DNA from: Streptomyces sp. TBY4
GTDB taxonomy: Bacteria > Actinomycetota > Actinomycetes > Streptomycetales > Streptomycetaceae
Length of the DNA stretch: 64,000 nucleotides
Assembly (NCBI RefSeq): GCF_024213195.1
Contig: NZ_JANAVF010000001.1
Location: forward strand, 372,001-436,000
Direction of reading: 5' to 3'
The translations under genes and the position numbers were made by a program. The first letter of the stretch is position 1. Every line of letters begins with the position of its first letter. Below the pieces are notes generated by a model. It did not search any database, was not told the DNA's origin, and saw only the letters and a list, made by a program, of their open reading frames with translations. Shown here piece by piece: positions 36,552-45,660 of the stretch.

Positions 36552-36557
36552 TAGGCT
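36529..36557 (+). promoter_or_regulatory. Promoter of the YndJ-DUF1990-LMF operon
   Basis: The -35 TTGAAC (36529-36534), a 17-base spacer and the -10 TAGGCT (36552-36557) form a housekeeping-type promoter. The -35 is within the first palindrome and the start site should fall at about 36564, just before the second palindrome, so both sites are placed to block RNA polymerase. Confidence 0.65.
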
Positions 36558-36569
36558 CACGCTCGTGAG

Positions 36570-36583
36570 TTGAACGCGTTCAA
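36570..36583. promoter_or_regulatory. Second palindromic operator, TTGAAC-GC-GTTCAA
   Basis: This 14-bp perfect palindrome lies just downstream of the predicted transcription start and 30 bases before the GTG of the YndJ-like gene. Its arms match the core of the 32-bp palindrome. Confidence 0.7.
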
Positions 36584-36612
36584 TGCGTTCGATCCGAGGA
36601 GGGGGATCCGCG

Positions 36613-37458
36613 GTGACCGTGCTGGTGAATCTGATCGTCACCCTGGGCATGCTCTACGTCGTCCCGGCCGGTCTGCGCCTGATCGATCCGGTCAGGTTCG
36701 GGCGGACGGCCCGGCTCTGGCCGCTGTTCGCGGCCCCCGGAGCGGTCTGCCTGTGGCTGCCCCGGGGAGCCCCGGCCACCGCCCTCGCCGCGGTCTACGC
36801 GGCGGCCACGCTCACCCTGGCGGTACGGGCCCTGCTCCCGGCACTACGGGGGCCCGCCCGGGCGGCACGCGGCCCGGCGGAGGTGGCCGTGCTCACCGCA
36901 CTCGTGGCGCCCTCGGTCGCCGGGACCGCCTTGGTCGCCGAACGCGCCGGACACCGGCTCTTCGGCTTCGACCTCGACATCCTCGCCCTGACCGTGCCCC
37001 ACTTCCACTTTGCCGGCTTCGCCGCGGCCCTGGTCGCCGGGCTGGTGTGCCGGGCCTCCGGCGCCGGAGCCCTGGCGCGGTGGGCGGCGTACAGCGTCCC
37101 GGCCGGGACCGCGCTCGTCCTGCTCGGCTACTTCGTCGACGACTGGGCCGAGCTGGTGGGCGCGGTGGTCCTGACCGGCGGCATGTGGGCGGTGGCCCTG
37201 CTGACCTGGCGGGACGTCCGCACCGGGGCCGGCGGCCGGGACCGGGGCACCGGCGCACTGCTCACGAGCTCGGCGGCCGTTCTGGTGGCCACCATGCTGC
37301 TCGCCCTGTGGTGGGCGCTCGGCGAAGCCACCGGGATCCCGCACCCCACCCTGACCTGGATGGCGGCCACCCACGGCCTCGGCAACGCCCTCGGCTTCGG
37401 CCTGTGCTCCCTGCTGGCCTGGCGCCGCCTGACCGACCGGACGGAGATCCCGGCATGA
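36613..37458 (+). CDS. YndJ-like polytopic membrane protein
   Basis: The 281-residue protein has about eight hydrophobic helices. LDILALTVPHFHFAGFAAAL and LTWMAATHGLGNALGFGLCS are the conserved YndJ-family segments, with His residues within the membrane. GTG 36613 follows the strong GAGGAGGGGGA. It is the first gene of a three-gene operon and overlaps the DUF1990 gene by 4 bases (ATGA). The biochemical function of YndJ is unknown. Tight coupling with a DUF1990 protein is seen in other actinobacteria and suggests joint action. Confidence 0.82.
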   Translation: MTVLVNLIVTLGMLYVVPAGLRLIDPVRFGRTARLWPLFAAPGAVCLWLPRGAPATALAAVYAAATLTLAVRALLPALRGPARAARGPAEVAVLTALVAPSVAGTALVAERAGHRLFGFDLDILALTVPHFHFAGFAAALVAGLVCRASGAGALARWAAYSVPAGTALVLLGYFVDDWAELVGAVVLTGGMWAVALLTWRDVRTGAGGRDRGTGALLTSSAAVLVATMLLALWWALGEATGIPHPTLTWMAATHGLGNALGFGLCSLLAWRRLTDRTEIPA

Positions 37459-38051
37459 CCCGCCTCCTCAGCGAAGCCCGCAGCACCTTCAACTACCCCG
37501 ACCGGGGCGCCACGGCCCGGCGTCCGCTGCCCGACGGGTACAACTACACCCACCACCGCACCCGGATCGGCCACGGGCAGGCCGCCCTGGACGCCGCCGG
37601 GGCCGCCGTCACCACCTTCCGCGCTCACCGCGCCTCGGGCATGCGCGTCACGGCCGGAGCCTCCCCCGTCCGGCCCGGCGACCGGGTCGTGGTCGGGATC
37701 GGGATCGGCCCGGTGCGGATCGACGCCCCGTGCGAGGTGATCTGGACCGCGTACGAGCCCCGGCGGACCGGTTTCGCGTACGGGACGCTGACCGGGCATC
37801 CCGAGTGCGGCGAGGAGTCCTTCGTGGTGGACATGGAGCCGGACGGCTCGGTGTGGTTCGAGGTGACCGCCTTCAGTCGCCCGGGGAGCTGGTACACCCG
37901 GCTGGCGGGCCCGGCCGTCCCCTTCCTCCAGCAGGCCTACGCCCGGTGGCTCGGGCGGTACGTGCGGCGGCTCGCCACGGGCACCCGCCCGGCCCGATAC
38001 TGGAGGGGATGGACTGGTTCACGGCGCCCGGATACTGGCTGGGGCGGCTGA
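37455..38051 (+). CDS. DUF1990-family protein
   Basis: The 198-residue protein has the DUF1990 features FNYPDRGATARRPLPDGYNY near the N-terminus, THHRTRIGHGQAALDAA, GDRVVVGIGIGPVRIDAPCE and TGHPECGEESFVVDMEPDGS, and ends in a helical segment (FLQQAYARWLGRYVRRLA). It has a single-domain START/SRPBCC-like appearance, which could mean lipid or hydrophobic ligand binding, but this is inferred. It is coupled to the YndJ gene upstream and overlaps the lipase-maturation-like gene by 43 bases downstream. Confidence 0.85.
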   Translation: MTRLLSEARSTFNYPDRGATARRPLPDGYNYTHHRTRIGHGQAALDAAGAAVTTFRAHRASGMRVTAGASPVRPGDRVVVGIGIGPVRIDAPCEVIWTAYEPRRTGFAYGTLTGHPECGEESFVVDMEPDGSVWFEVTAFSRPGSWYTRLAGPAVPFLQQAYARWLGRYVRRLATGTRPARYWRGWTGSRRPDTGWGG

Positions 38052-39451
38052 TCTTCCAGCGGGCCCTGGCCGGTGTGTACCTCGTCGCCTTCGCCGGGGC
38101 CGCCCTGCAGTTCCGGGCCCTGATCGGGGCGCACGGCATGCTGCCCGTGCCGCGGTACCTGCGGTACGTGCCCTTCCGGCGCGCCCCGAGCCTGTTCCAC
38201 CTGCACTACTCCGACCGGTTCTTCGCCGGCTGCGCCTGGACCGGGGCCGCCCTGGCGGCGGCGCTCGCCGCGGGAGCCGGGGACGCGGTGCCGCTGGGTG
38301 CGGCGATGGCGATGTGGGCGGTGCTGTGGCTGCTGTACCTGTCGATCGTGAACGTGGGGCAGACCTGGTACTCCTTCGGGTGGGAGTCGCTGCTGCTGGA
38401 GATCGGCTTCCTGGCCGTCTTCCTCGGCAACGCGCGGGCCGGACCGCCGGTGCTGGTGCTGTGGCTGCTGCGCTGGGTGGTCTTCCGGGTGGAGTTCGGC
38501 GCGGGGCTCATCAAGATGCGCGGCGACCCCTGCTGGCGCAGGCTCACCTGTCTGTACTTCCACCACGAGACGCAGCCGATGCCCGGCCCGCTGAGCTGGT
38601 TCTTCCACCATCTGCCGAAGCCGCTGCACCGGGTGGAGTGCGCCGCCAACCATGTGACCCAACTGGTCGTGCCCGTCCTGCTGTTCACCCCGCAGCCGGT
38701 GGCCTCGTACGCCGCCGGGATCATCGTGGCGACCCAGCTGTGGCTGGTGGTGTCGGGGAACTTCGCCTGGCTGAACTGGATCACGATCACGGCGGCGCTC
38801 CCGGCCATCGACTTCCACGCCCTCACGGGCGGCGGCCCGCCACCGGCCGCCTCCCGGCAGGGGCCGCTCTGGTACGTGGTGCTGGTGTGCGCGGTGACCG
38901 TGCTGGTGCTCATGCTGAGCCGGCATCCGGTGACCAACATGATCTCGCGCGGCCAGGTCATGAACCGGTCCTTCGACCCCCTCCACCTGGTCAACACCTA
39001 CGGGGCGTTCGGCACGGTGGGCCGGATCCGCGAGGAGGTGGTGGTGGAGGGCAGCACGGACCGGCTCCCCCGGGAGGACGGCACGTGGCGGGAGTACGGC
39101 TTCAGGGGCAAGCCGGGCAACGTGCGGCGGATCCCGCGCCAGTTCGCCCCGTACCACCTGCGCCTCGACTGGCTCATGTGGTTCGCGGCGCTCTCCCCCG
39201 GCTACGCCCGCGACTGGTTCGGCCCGTTCGTGGAACGGCTGCTGGCGGGCGACCGCGACACCCTGAAGCTGCTCCGGCACAACCCCTTCCCGGACGCACC
39301 GCCGCACTGGGTCCGGGCCCGGCTGTACCGCTACCGCTTCACCACGTGGCGGGAGCTGCGCGACACCGGGGCGTGGTGGCACCGCACGCTGGTGCGCGAG
39401 TACCTGCCGCCGACCCGGCTCGCGGAGGCGTCCTGGTCAGAGCCCGAGTAG
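38009..39451 (+). CDS. Lipase maturation factor-like membrane protein (LMF1 family)
   Basis: The 480-residue membrane protein has an N-terminal helical half with SIVNVGQTWYSFGWESLLLE, FRVEFGAGLIKMRGDPCWR and YFHHETQPMPGPLSWFFHHL. The C-terminal domain has LHLVNTYGAFGTVGRIREEV, WREYGFRGKPGNVRRIPRQF, APYHLRLDWLMWFAALSP and LLRHNPFPDAPPHWVRARLY. These are the LMF1 signatures; in animals LMF1 helps lipases fold in the ER, and bacterial roles are unknown. ATG 38009 has GGAGGGG upstream. It overlaps the DUF1990 gene and, by 15 bases tail to tail, the epimerase gene. Confidence 0.9.
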   Translation: MDWFTAPGYWLGRLIFQRALAGVYLVAFAGAALQFRALIGAHGMLPVPRYLRYVPFRRAPSLFHLHYSDRFFAGCAWTGAALAAALAAGAGDAVPLGAAMAMWAVLWLLYLSIVNVGQTWYSFGWESLLLEIGFLAVFLGNARAGPPVLVLWLLRWVVFRVEFGAGLIKMRGDPCWRRLTCLYFHHETQPMPGPLSWFFHHLPKPLHRVECAANHVTQLVVPVLLFTPQPVASYAAGIIVATQLWLVVSGNFAWLNWITITAALPAIDFHALTGGGPPPAASRQGPLWYVVLVCAVTVLVLMLSRHPVTNMISRGQVMNRSFDPLHLVNTYGAFGTVGRIREEVVVEGSTDRLPREDGTWREYGFRGKPGNVRRIPRQFAPYHLRLDWLMWFAALSPGYARDWFGPFVERLLAGDRDTLKLLRHNPFPDAPPHWVRARLYRYRFTTWRELRDTGAWWHRTLVREYLPPTRLAEASWSEPE

Positions 39452-40420
39452 CGCCGCCTCCCGCTCCGCCGATATGCCCTTCTGCGGCCGGTCGGGCCGG
39501 TGGGGGGCGACTCCGCCGAGCGACCGGAGCCAGGTCCAGGTGTCGGCGACGGTCTCCTCCACGGGGCGGCAGACGAGACCCGTCTCCAGCGCCTTGGTGA
39601 TGTCCCCGCCGAACATGTAGTCGTGCAGCTCCCCCTCGGGGAGGTAGACGGGCAGCTCGACCCAGGGCTCGATGCCGGCCTTCTCGATCACCGCCGAGTC
39701 GGTCCAGCGCGGTTCGGCCTCGGCGCCGGTGGCGGAGACGCAGGCCTCCAGGAAAGTACCCATGGTGGCGTGGCCGACCGGGGAGACCAGGTTGTAGGCG
39801 CCGCCGTGCCCGGCCGCTCCCGCGTCGAGGGTCCAGCGCGCCAGGTCGCGCACGTCGATGTACTGCAGTTGCAGTCCGGGGTGCCCGGGTGCGAGGAAGG
39901 GGCCGCCTCGGGCGACGCGGTTCAGCCACCAGGGCAGCCGGCCCACGTTCTCGTACGGGCCGAGGATGAGCCCGGCGCGCACCAGCAGGGCGCGGTCGCC
40001 GAAGGCGTCCACGGCGGCGATCTCGGCGCCCCGCTTGTCCTCGGCGTAGGCGACGGAGTCCGCGTCGGGCGAGCCGTCGACGAGCGGGCCGTCCTCGCCC
40101 ATGCCCGCCGGGGCGGGGTAGGAGTACACCGAGCGGCTGGATATGTACGCGTACCGCCCGACCCGGCCGGCGAGCAGCCGGGCACTGTCGCGCACGGCGG
40201 TGGGGGCGCCGCCCCAGGTGTCGACGACGAGGTCCCACTCCCCCTCGGCGAGGGCGTCCAGGCCTCCGGGGACGGTGCGGTCCCCGTGCACGGCCGTGGT
40301 CCCCGGCGGGGGCGCGTGGTGCCCGCGGTGGAAGACGGTGACGTCCCACCCGCGGCTCAGGGCGTCTTCGGTGATCGCGCGCCCGACGAATTCGGTTCCA
40401 CCCAGCATCAGCAGCTTCAT
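39437..40420 (-). CDS. NAD(P)-dependent epimerase/dehydratase (extended SDR)
   Basis: The 327-residue protein starts MKLLMLGGTEFVGRAITEDA, the Rossmann GxxGxxG region with Thr-Glu variation seen in atypical SDRs. RYAYISSRSVYSYPAPAGMG is a possible active-site segment and LVRAGLILGPYENVGRLPWW is typical of the SDR_a subfamily acting on nucleotide sugars or related metabolites. ATG 40420 is the natural start; the longer frame to 40609 has no site. It is preceded on the same strand by the small peptide gene, with a hairpin between, so it is probably independent. Confidence 0.85.
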   Translation of the reverse strand: MKLLMLGGTEFVGRAITEDALSRGWDVTVFHRGHHAPPPGTTAVHGDRTVPGGLDALAEGEWDLVVDTWGGAPTAVRDSARLLAGRVGRYAYISSRSVYSYPAPAGMGEDGPLVDGSPDADSVAYAEDKRGAEIAAVDAFGDRALLVRAGLILGPYENVGRLPWWLNRVARGGPFLAPGHPGLQLQYIDVRDLARWTLDAGAAGHGGAYNLVSPVGHATMGTFLEACVSATGAEAEPRWTDSAVIEKAGIEPWVELPVYLPEGELHDYMFGGDITKALETGLVCRPVEETVADTWTWLRSLGGVAPHRPDRPQKGISAEREAALLGL

Positions 40421-40559
40421 GCAGGTCAGCCTGCCCGGGACCCGGGGTCCTCGGAACCCTTGATCGCCGACAGCGATGACGCCCACGGCGTACCGCTCGC
40501 GGGAACTTCCGGGCCCCGTCGGGAGTGGTGGAGGCGCCGCAAGCACTGTTCCCATACGT

Positions 40560-40606
40560 CGGTCCGCCCGCCGTCCCGGTTCGTCACCGGGACGGCGGGC
40601 GGACCG
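40560..40606 (-). terminator. Perfect 21-bp hairpin after the small peptide gene
   Basis: Arms 40560-40580 and 40586-40606 are perfect complements (beginning CGGTCCGCCCGCCGTCCC) with a 5-base loop, directly after the stop of the 58-residue peptide gene. This shows the peptide is a transcript end of its own. Confidence 0.85.
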
Positions 40607-40618
40607 CACCGCGGGTGT

Positions 40619-40795
40619 CTAGTCGATGCCGGGCAGGATGTGCGGCTCCGCGAGGTCGTCCTCGTAGCCGGCGAGGCGGATCGGAGCGGACCGGGCCCAG
40701 ACCTCCAGGTTGCCGAGGGTCTCGGGGCGCTTGCCGCTCCGCGACCCCGTCCGTTCCCTGGGCGTCTGCTCCGTCGTCGTCAGTTCTGGTGTCAC
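40619..40795 (-). CDS. 58-residue peptide of unknown family, RiPP-precursor-like
   Basis: GTG 40795 follows a near-ideal AAAGGAG 7 bases upstream, and a perfect terminator follows the TAG. The peptide has a polar, charged first half (TTTEQTPRERTGSRSGKRPE) and a distinct second half (LEVWARSAPIRLAGYEDDLA then EPHILPGID). It has no Cys, no signal peptide and no membrane segment. The leader/core-like division suggests a modified-peptide precursor, but no modification enzyme is next door, and an unmodified regulatory peptide is equally possible. The diverging neighbour encodes a degenerate HD-domain protein. No family was recognised. Confidence 0.7.
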   Translation of the reverse strand: MTPELTTTEQTPRERTGSRSGKRPETLGNLEVWARSAPIRLAGYEDDLAEPHILPGID

Positions 40796-41086
40796 CGCGC
40801 ACTCCTTTGTGTCGCGTAACCCGGCGGGCGAACCGCGCGCCGGTGCGGGAAGAGAAGGGTTCCGGACGCGGTGGCGCCTTGGTGGAGCGAGGGCCCGTGT
40901 GGGGCTCTCATGGCGATCAGAGTACACATATGAGCGCACCCCCGCTCGATGGAATAGTAAAATCCACTCCGGACAGCTTGTTTTCGCCACGAGTTCATCA
41001 CCTCGCACGTCGGCGCGTCGCGTACGGCTGATCTGCTCGACGGCGCCATACGGGTGATACGCGGTCGGGCGACGGAAGGAACGACA
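40796..41086. other. Non-coding divergent gap with an AT-rich core
   Basis: Positions 40915-40990 are clearly AT-richer than their surroundings and hold TACTAT (minus strand, 40953-40958) as a candidate -10 for the peptide gene. CTCAT (40907-40911) and ATGAG (40929-40933) are inverted arms around it. No credible gene lies here. Confidence 0.4.
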
Positions 41087-41479
41087 GTGGCGAAGGCCGA
41101 GGTGCCGGTGGTCGTCGGAAGCGTCGGAGAACTGATGGACCTGCTGCGCGGCGGGGACGGCGACGGCGGCCACGGGCTGCGGGTCGCCGCGCTGCTGCGC
41201 CGTTCGCACCCCTTCGACAAGGAACTGCAGGTCGCGGGGCTGCTGATCGATCACCCGGCGGAAGCGATCCGCCCGCTGCTGGGCGAGCGGGTGGCCCGGC
41301 TCGTACGGCTCCACGGCCCCGGGGCGTCGGCTCCCGGGCGCGGGAGCGACCCCGACGCGGAGTCCCTCGGTCACGCCGCGGAGGCGGGCCGGTCCGCGGG
41401 CCTGGACGCGGGCGTGCTGGAGGACTGGCGCCCGGTGCTGGAACTGGTCGCGGCGGGGGCCTACGGCCGCACCGCCTGA
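41087..41479 (+). CDS. Degenerate HD-domain (PhnZ-like) protein
   Basis: The 130-residue protein follows the plan of the small HD-domain oxygenase/phosphohydrolase family. DKELQVAGLLIDH stands in the place of the normal LLHD metal motif, ERVARLVRLHG in the place of the later helix, and DAESLGHAAEAGRSAGLD with WRPVLELVAA matches the family end. The first HD ligands are altered (Ile-Asp instead of His-Asp) and no upstream His is evident, so metal catalysis is doubtful. It may be a binding protein. GTG 41087 has GGAAGGA upstream. It is divergent from the small peptide gene. Confidence 0.7.
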   Translation: MAKAEVPVVVGSVGELMDLLRGGDGDGGHGLRVAALLRRSHPFDKELQVAGLLIDHPAEAIRPLLGERVARLVRLHGPGASAPGRGSDPDAESLGHAAEAGRSAGLDAGVLEDWRPVLELVAAGAYGRTA

Positions 41480-41524
41480 AACGCCCGAAACGCCCGAAAA
41501 CACCTGAACAAAACAAGAAACGCA

Positions 41525-41566
41525 GAGCGCCCCCGGCCCCTCTCGGAAGAGGGACCGGGGGCGCTC
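41525..41566. terminator. 19-bp hairpin between the HD protein and SDR genes
   Basis: Arms 41525-41543 and 41548-41566 pair with a single mismatch around the loop CGGA. It separates two converging genes. Confidence 0.8.
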
Positions 41567-41586
41567 AGATGAGCGGCTCGCGCGGC

Positions 41587-43074
41587 CTACCAGTTGGCGG
41601 GCGCGTAGTCCTTGAGGAAGACCCCGTAGAGGTCCTCGCCGAGCTCGCCGCGGACGATCGGGTCGTAGACCCGGGCCGCGCCGTCGACCAGGTCGAGGGG
41701 GGCGTGGAAGCCCTCCTCGGCGAGGCGCAGCTTGTCGAAGTGCGGGCGCTCGTCCGTGATCCAGCCGGTGTCGACCGAGGTCATCAGGATCCGGTCGGTC
41801 TGGAACATCTCCTGGCCGCTGGTCCGCGTCACCATGTTCATCGCGGCCTTGGCGGCGTTGGTGTTCGGGTGCCCGGCGCCCTTGTAGCCCCGACTGAAGA
41901 CGCCCTCCATCGCCGACACGTTGACCACGTACGCCCGCCCGCCGGCCGCCTTGCGCGCGGCCTCGGCCATGGCCGGCCGGAGCGCGCTGATCAGGATGAA
42001 CGGCGAGGTGTAGTTGCACAGCTGGGTCTCGAGCAGCTCCACCGGGGAGATCTGGTCGATGGTCTGCACCCAGGTGTTGCTCTCGACGACGTCGGGCAGC
42101 AGGCCGCCCGCGTCGATGGCGGTGCCGGCGAGGTGGCGCTCCAGGCTGGCGTTGCCCGCGACCAGTGCGAGGTCGGCGACCTTCTGCGCCTCGAGCCCGC
42201 TCACGCCGATGGGCAGCGCCGCCAGGCCGTCGACGGCGCCGGAGTTGAAGGCGCCGATGACGTGGTGGGCGGGGAGCTCGCCGGCCGGCAGCGGGGCGCT
42301 CTCGCCCTCGACCAGCGCCGCGTAGGCGCTGGGCAGGCGGCGCACGGTCTGGGTCGCGTTGTTGATCAGGATGTCGAGCGGGCCGGCCTCGGCCACCTGC
42401 TCGGCGAGGGCCACGGACTGGGCCGGGTCGCGCAGGTCGATGCCCACGACCTCCAGCCGGTGCATCCAGTCCGCCGAGTCGTCCATCGCCTTGAAGCGGC
42501 GGATCGCGTCCTTGGGGAAGCGGGTGGTGATCGTGGTGTGGGCGCCGTCGCGCAGCAGCCGCAGCGCGATGTACATGCCGATCTTGGCCCGGCCTCCGGT
42601 GAGCAGCGCGCGCTTGCCGCTGAGGTCGGCGCGGGCCTCCCGCTTCGCCCGGTTCTCGGCGGCGCAGCCCGGGCAGAGCTGGTGGTAGAAGTAGTCGACC
42701 TCGACGTACCGCGCCTTGCAGACGTAGCAGGAGCGCGGGCGCTCGAGGATCCCGGCGATCCGGCCGGCCTCCGTGACCGAGGAGGGCAGCAGGCCCTCGG
42801 TCTCGTCGTCGATGCGCTCGGCGGAGCCGGTCGCGGTCGCCTCGGTGACGGCCCTGTCGTTGGCGGTCTTGGCGGCGCGGCGGTCCTGGCGGCGGCGCTG
42901 CTTGACCGTCCGGTAGATCCCGGCGGTGGCGCGGCGCACGGTGATCGCGTCCGGGTGGTCGACGTCGATCTTGTCCAGCTCGTCGAGCACGCTGAGGCAG
43001 AGGGCAAGGCGCTCGGGGTCGATGCCCGGCCCGAAGGCGTGGCCCTGCTCCTGGCTGTCTTCGGTCACCGTCAT
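41587..43074 (-). CDS. SDR-family oxidoreductase with N-terminal zinc ribbon
   Basis: The 495-residue protein has a helical N-terminus (1-110), then CYVCKARYVEVDYFYHQLCPGC (about 110-140) as a four-Cys zinc ribbon. An SDR Rossmann domain follows from about residue 150 (KRALLTGGRAKIGMYIALRL, DILINNATQTVRRLP). The active site is in VVNVSAMEGVFSRGYKGAGH with NTNAAKAAMNM further on; the usual YxxxK is not exact, so catalysis may be changed. This large zinc-ribbon SDR form occurs widely in actinobacteria and some eukaryotes, with unknown substrate. ATG 43074; the stop lies beyond a strong hairpin. Confidence 0.85.
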   Translation of the reverse strand: MTVTEDSQEQGHAFGPGIDPERLALCLSVLDELDKIDVDHPDAITVRRATAGIYRTVKQRRRQDRRAAKTANDRAVTEATATGSAERIDDETEGLLPSSVTEAGRIAGILERPRSCYVCKARYVEVDYFYHQLCPGCAAENRAKREARADLSGKRALLTGGRAKIGMYIALRLLRDGAHTTITTRFPKDAIRRFKAMDDSADWMHRLEVVGIDLRDPAQSVALAEQVAEAGPLDILINNATQTVRRLPSAYAALVEGESAPLPAGELPAHHVIGAFNSGAVDGLAALPIGVSGLEAQKVADLALVAGNASLERHLAGTAIDAGGLLPDVVESNTWVQTIDQISPVELLETQLCNYTSPFILISALRPAMAEAARKAAGGRAYVVNVSAMEGVFSRGYKGAGHPNTNAAKAAMNMVTRTSGQEMFQTDRILMTSVDTGWITDERPHFDKLRLAEEGFHAPLDLVDGAARVYDPIVRGELGEDLYGVFLKDYAPANW

Positions 43075-43275
43075 ACCCGCTGTCGTTCCTTGATCAGTCG
43101 TCCGCGTCCGCCGGCTGCGGAAGTCCCCAAAAGGGCTAGTGTACGGATCCCCCGCGCGGGAAGACAAACGCGCTCCCCCTCACCCTGCTACTGCGTTCGG
43201 AGTACGCCCAAGGACGTACTCGTCCCCACCTTCAGGGGGAGGAATAGCTCTTCGGACTCGGGCATTGTGAGTTTT

Positions 43276-45489
<2,214 letters not shown>

Positions 45490-45660
45490 TTAACGCCACG
45501 ACCGGGGCATGACAAGGCGCACAACACAACGCGTTCGGGGGGAAGTTGATTTTTCGCCGAATGTAGGACACCGGTAAAGATCTCCGTGGGGGTAGCGTCG
45601 GTGTTCCTGCATTCCTCCGCACATCGAATGCACTGTCGACGCACTCAGGAGCGCACGCAC

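Noticed and set aside
40619..40795. Lasso peptide or lanthipeptide precursor
   Set aside because: No Cys for lanthionine, no lasso leader motif and no cyclase or protease next to it; kept only as a peptide of unknown type.
41569..43275. Upstream part of the long frame that ends with the DMT transporter
   Set aside because: It is antisense to the SDR gene; transporter helices begin only at ATG 43276.
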